Assembly: GCA_047619485.1 (NCBI GenBank)
Contig: JBLHKE010000327.1
Coordinates: 1-8,352, forward strand
From: JBLHKE01 sp047619485
GTDB taxonomy: Bacteria; Verrucomicrobiota; Verrucomicrobiia; Verrucomicrobiales; DEV007
DNA length: 8,352 bases
Direction of reading: 5' to 3'
In this document: one piece after another, positions 6,095 through 8,352 of the stretch
Layout: the number at the start of each line of letters is the position of its first letter
Position numbering within the stretch: position 1 is the first letter of the stretch
Program-made: the position numbers and the translations under genes
Notes under the pieces: generated by a model
What the model was told of the DNA's origin: nothing
The model's database searches: none
Seen by the model: only the letters and a program-made list of their open reading frames with translations

Positions 6095-6862
6095 ATGACG
6101 AAATTCCGCCCATGCATCGATCTCCACGAAGGAAAAGTGAAGCAGATCGTCGGCGGCACCCTAGAGGATGCCGAGGGCGTGCAGGAGAACCATGTAAGTG
6201 ACCGTGGCGCGGCGTGGTTCGCTGAGCGTTACCGGGAGGATCAACTCGAGGGTGGGCATGTGATCATGTTAGGGTCGGGCAATGAGGAGGCTGCTCGTGG
6301 TGCGCTGGCGGCATATCCGACAGGGTTACAGATCGGCGGCGGGATCACGCGGGAGAATGCGGCTACGTGGCTGGATGCTGGGGCGAGCCATGTGGTGGTG
6401 ACTTCTTATCTTTTCGACGAGGCTGGTGTTTTCCAAGAAGGCAGACTTCAGGGGCTGGTGGAGGAAGTTGGCTCCGAGCGACTGGTGTTGGATCTCAGCT
6501 GCCGCACACTGCCCGAGGGCGGATGGCGGGTGGCGATGAATCGCTGGAAGACGCCTACCGATGTGGACGTGAGCGCGGCCACACTCGACTTGCTCGCCGG
6601 GAGCTGCTCGGAGTTTCTCGTCCACGCTGCCGACGTCGAGGGCAAGTGTGGCGGCATTGACACCGAACTCGTCGCGATGTTGGGCGCTTGGTCGGGGATC
6701 CCGATCACCTACGCGGGCGGGGCGCGATCGATGGCGGATCTCGAGGAGGTCGATCGCCTCAGTGCTGGTTCGGTCGACCTTACGATCGGCAGCGCTCTGG
6801 ATATTTTTGGCGGGGGACTGATCGACTATGCCGATTGCGTTGCCTACAACCGCCGCGGGTGA
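6095..6862 (+). CDS. hisA: Phosphoribosylformimino-AICAR ribotide isomerase, eukaryotic (HIS6) type
   Basis: HisA catalyses the Amadori rearrangement of ProFAR to PRFAR, the fourth step of histidine synthesis, in the cytoplasm. The 255-residue product is a beta/alpha barrel. MTKFRPCIDLHEGKVKQIVGG at 1-21 (D9 the expected catalytic Asp), LQIGGGI 78-84, VVTSYLF 101-107, LDLSCR 132-137 (D133 the second catalytic Asp), HAADVEGKCGGID 177-189, YAGGAR 206-211 and GSALDIFGG 232-240 follow yeast HIS6 closely along the whole length. Ordinary bacterial HisA is ~240-250 residues and lacks the HAADVEGxCGGID and GSxLDIFGG forms. The ATG at 6095 starts exactly at the conserved N-terminus; the frame is open further upstream to 5882 but that part is non-conserved and overlaps the divergent gene. 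No clear Shine-Dalgarno site. No other his gene is in the window. Confidence 0.93.
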   Translation: MTKFRPCIDLHEGKVKQIVGGTLEDAEGVQENHVSDRGAAWFAERYREDQLEGGHVIMLGSGNEEAARGALAAYPTGLQIGGGITRENAATWLDAGASHVVVTSYLFDEAGVFQEGRLQGLVEEVGSERLVLDLSCRTLPEGGWRVAMNRWKTPTDVDVSAATLDLLAGSCSEFLVHAADVEGKCGGIDTELVAMLGAWSGIPITYAGGARSMADLEEVDRLSAGSVDLTIGSALDIFGGGLIDYADCVAYNRRG

Positions 6863-6869
6863 CAACCAT

Positions 6870-6897
6870 TTGGCTTTCGCGCGGTTTGGACTATAGA
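6870..6897 (+). promoter_or_regulatory. Candidate promoter of the DUF1573-rhodanese pair, possibly leaderless
   Basis: TTGGCT (6870-6875) and TATAGA (6892-6897) are separated by 16 bases and lie in the short hisA-DUF1573 gap. The -10 element ends six bases before the ATG at 6904, so transcription starting about seven bases downstream of it would begin at or next to the start codon. The absence of a Shine-Dalgarno site before this ATG is consistent with a leaderless message. Both hexamers are imperfect, and read-through from hisA is equally possible. Confidence 0.3.
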
Positions 6898-6903
6898 AAC
6901 GGT

Positions 6904-7761
6904 ATGAAATCCGTGCTCGTAAATCTCGTCTTGATCCTCGCCACGACGGCGATGACTCACGCGGAGCTGGTCTTTGAATCGAAGAAAATCGAGCTCAAGG
7001 CAGATCCGTCGAGCGAGGTTCTGGAGGCAGAGTTTTCGTTTAAAAACACCGGCGATGCAGATGTCGAGATCACCGAGATCGATACGGGCTGTAGCTGTTT
7101 GAGCGGCACGGCGGACAAGCGTGTCTACAAGCCCGGCGAGTCGGGCAAGATCGAGGCGGTATTCGCGTTGGGAAGTTTTACCGGTTACCAGCAAAAAGGG
7201 CTGACCGTGATCGCGGGCAATCAGCGAACCATCCTCAAGGTTGGCGTGCAGATTCCTGATGTAATCACGATCGAGCCAGACATCGCGGAGTGGTTTATCG
7301 GGGATTCGTTGGAGTCGAAGTCTTTCAAGATCATCATCGCGCAGCCTGACTTGATCAAGATCCTCGATGTGACGTGCAGCCGACCGGCCGAGTTTGCGCA
7401 CGAGTTGAAGACGATCAAAGAGGGGCGCGAGTATGAACTCGTGCTGACACCGAAATCTCTTGAGAAGGGGATGCTGGGGACGCTACGGATCACGACTGAT
7501 TGCAAGATCGCCAAGCACAAGCGCAAGATGGCATTCTTTGCGATCTCGCGACCGAAGCCGGGGGCAGTGAAAGCAGCGCCAGAGGCTGAAACGGATGCTG
7601 AAGATGTTGGGGAGGGCGCGGCAGTCGCACCCGGAGCCGGAGCCGGAGATCCTCCCTCAGAATCGCATTTCTCTCTTATCGTGGGCATTGGGATTGGGGG
7701 CGTGGTTCTTGGAGCGTTGATTGCCTTTATTCCCCGCGTTTTGAAAAGAAAAGGGAGCTGA
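6904..7761 (+). CDS. Exported DUF1573 protein with C-terminal membrane anchor
   Basis: The 285-residue protein has a Sec signal peptide (residues 1-20, cleavage THA-E), then a DUF1573 Ig-like module at about 35-118 with the diagnostic FKNTGDADVEITEIDTGCSC (46-65; C63 and C65), KPGESGKIEAVF 76-87, and a second beta-rich part to about 215 with C158 and C200. An Ala/Pro/Gly/acid linker (217-254) leads to one transmembrane helix (about 257-276) and the basic end RVLKRKGS, so the body should face the periplasm. The function of DUF1573 is not known; these proteins are common in Bacteroidota, Verrucomicrobiota and Planctomycetota. The ATG at 6904 starts the signal peptide; the frame is open upstream but overlaps hisA. 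The rhodanese gene follows after two bases, so the two are surely translated from one message. Confidence 0.88.
   Translation: MKSVLVNLVLILATTAMTHAELVFESKKIELKADPSSEVLEAEFSFKNTGDADVEITEIDTGCSCLSGTADKRVYKPGESGKIEAVFALGSFTGYQQKGLTVIAGNQRTILKVGVQIPDVITIEPDIAEWFIGDSLESKSFKIIIAQPDLIKILDVTCSRPAEFAHELKTIKEGREYELVLTPKSLEKGMLGTLRITTDCKIAKHKRKMAFFAISRPKPGAVKAAPEAETDAEDVGEGAAVAPGAGAGDPPSESHFSLIVGIGIGGVVLGALIAFIPRVLKRKGS
7631..7648 (+). repeat. Three tandem CCGGAG hexamers in the DUF1573 linker
   Basis: Three exact copies of CCGGAG in a row code for the PGAGAG part of the linker before the membrane anchor. Since six bases keep the frame, copy number could change by slippage without breaking the gene. 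It is short and may be chance. Confidence 0.6.
7753..7757 (+). promoter_or_regulatory. Ribosome binding site of the rhodanese gene
   Basis: GGGAG lies six bases before the ATG at 7764, inside the last codons of the DUF1573 gene. It fixes the rhodanese start and points to coupled translation. Confidence 0.7.
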
Positions 7762-7763
7762 CA

Positions 7764-8213
7764 ATGAAATCGACTGCGATCCAGGTGCTTGTCCTGTTGG
7801 CGCTGTCACTGCTGGCGACGGCGGTGACGTGGAAGCTGCATCCGAATCCTCCAGCGCTTTATTTGAATGCCGAGCCGTTAGGCGAGGGAGAGGTCTCGAT
7901 CGAGAAAGCGATGCAGTGGCAGAGGGAAGGGGGCGTCATCTGGATTGATGCGCGCAAGGCTGCTGAGTTTGAAAAAGCGCACGTGCCGGATGCTATTTTG
8001 TTGAACGAGTTCGACTTCGATCATTTGTTGTTCGAGTCGTACGATCTGATCGCGAATAAGGATGAGAAGATCGTGATCTACTGTGGCAGCTATCGTTGCA
8101 AGGCGAGCACCAAGGTTGCCGACCGGTTGCGCGAGAAACGCCTCCAAGATGTCTATGTCTTGAAGGGCGGATGGGAAGCTTGGGCGAAGGCAAACGGGCA
8201 GCCTGGTAGCTGA
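7764..8213 (+). CDS. Exported or membrane-anchored single-domain rhodanese
   Basis: Rhodanese domains carry a persulfide on an active-site cysteine or act in thiol exchange. The 149-residue product starts with a hydrophobic segment (about 5-22, signal peptide or anchor). The domain spans about 44-145: IDARKAAEFEKAHVPDA 61-77 (the D-x-R...EF...H.P.A motif), VIYCGSYRCKAS 104-115 with the catalytic cysteine C107, and LKGGWEAW 133-140. A second cysteine, C112, lies at the end of the active-site loop, where many rhodaneses have no cysteine; a C107-C112 disulfide is conceivable. It is directly behind the DUF1573 gene, with a good ribosome site in that gene's end. The pair suggests thiol or sulfur handling outside the cytoplasm, which is inference. 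No downstream terminator is obvious in the 32 bases before the transposase relic. Confidence 0.9.
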   Translation: MKSTAIQVLVLLALSLLATAVTWKLHPNPPALYLNAEPLGEGEVSIEKAMQWQREGGVIWIDARKAAEFEKAHVPDAILLNEFDFDHLLFESYDLIANKDEKIVIYCGSYRCKASTKVADRLREKRLQDVYVLKGGWEAWAKANGQPGS

Positions 8214-8245
8214 ACTCGCCACAGGTTGTCGCAAAATAGTAGTCG

Positions 8246-8352
8246 CTAGGTATTTTGGAACCATTTCATCCCTTCGACAAGATTCCCCGCAGGCGTGCGC
8301 AGCGCGAGATGGTAGTGGTTGTCCAGCAAGACCCACGCATAAACCTCCCACG
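8246..8352 (-). pseudogene. HUH (REP-associated tyrosine) transposase relic, broken by TAG
   Basis: Read leftward from the window edge the frame gives WEVYAWVLLDNHYHLALR, TPAGNLVEGMKWFQNT, then TAG at 8248-8246. NHYHL holds the HUH metal-binding pair of Y1/REP-associated transposases, and GMKWxQNT is a well-known stretch in that family, normally followed by YTRRFN and the helix with the catalytic tyrosine. Here the sequence after the stop still reads RLLF, as if one codon was lost and others changed. The rhodanese stop is only 32 bases away, so the usual C-terminal half is missing and the protein could not cut DNA. The N-terminal part lies beyond the window. The 5' state of the gene is unknown. 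Confidence 0.75.

Noticed and set aside
6001..6159. Extension of the formylglycine-generating enzyme to an ATG at 6159
   Set aside because: It would add 53 non-conserved residues before a perfect lipoprotein signal and overlap the start of hisA on the other strand.
7221..7688. Antisense frame across the DUF1573 gene
   Set aside because: Shadow of a confident gene, low-complexity translation, no start signals.

Overview
The window looks like a chromosomal segment of a GC-rich, Gram-negative-type bacterium, most likely a member of the Verrucomicrobiota. The pointers are: an in-frame remnant of a surface-protein tail with the DxDGDGxSDxDE motif and a domain resembling the LTF...IE.ST.L...FYRVR type; a Tat-exported Gfo/Idh/MocA oxidoreductase; a G8-domain beta-helix protein; an exported DUF1573 plus rhodanese pair; and a transposase relic of the NHYHL...GMKW type. 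The assignment rests on recalled family features, not on a database search.

Layout. The left edge (1-429, +) is the 3' part of a CDP-alcohol phosphatidyltransferase whose first DG lies outside the window. It converges on a block of minus-strand genes. In transcription order from the right these are: a lipoprotein formylglycine-generating enzyme (6000-4969); a small two-TM protein (4950-4519); a C-terminal domain remnant in the same frame behind a TGA (4518-4273); a Tat-signal Gfo/Idh/MocA oxidoreductase (4166-2901); and a secreted CEMIP-like G8/beta-helix protein (2815-473). Divergent from the formylglycine-generating enzyme, on the plus strand, lie a eukaryote-type hisA (6095-6862), a membrane-anchored DUF1573 protein (6904-7761) and an exported rhodanese (7764-8213). 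The right edge (8352-8246, -) holds the decayed end of an HUH (REP-associated type) transposase that stops before its catalytic tyrosine region.

How the genes may work together. An exported sulfatase-maturing enzyme, an exported oxidoreductase and a secreted CEMIP-like protein are consistent with breakdown of sulfated, animal- or algal-type polysaccharide outside the cytoplasm. No sulfatase or classical glycoside hydrolase is in the window, so this remains inference. HisA is an ordinary histidine-pathway step. The DUF1573 and rhodanese genes are 2 nt apart and probably form one exported thiol/sulfur module.

Most notable: (i) the formylglycine-generating enzyme carries both active-site cysteines and a lipobox, so maturation would occur outside the cytoplasm; (ii) HisA is of the yeast HIS6 type; (iii) the G8 protein resembles animal CEMIP; (iv) a TGA sits exactly where a Trp is expected in a DEW-VAGT motif, separating the two-TM protein from an otherwise open C-terminal domain; (v) a transposase relic lies at the right edge. 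I see no CRISPR array, tRNA, rRNA or complete insertion sequence.
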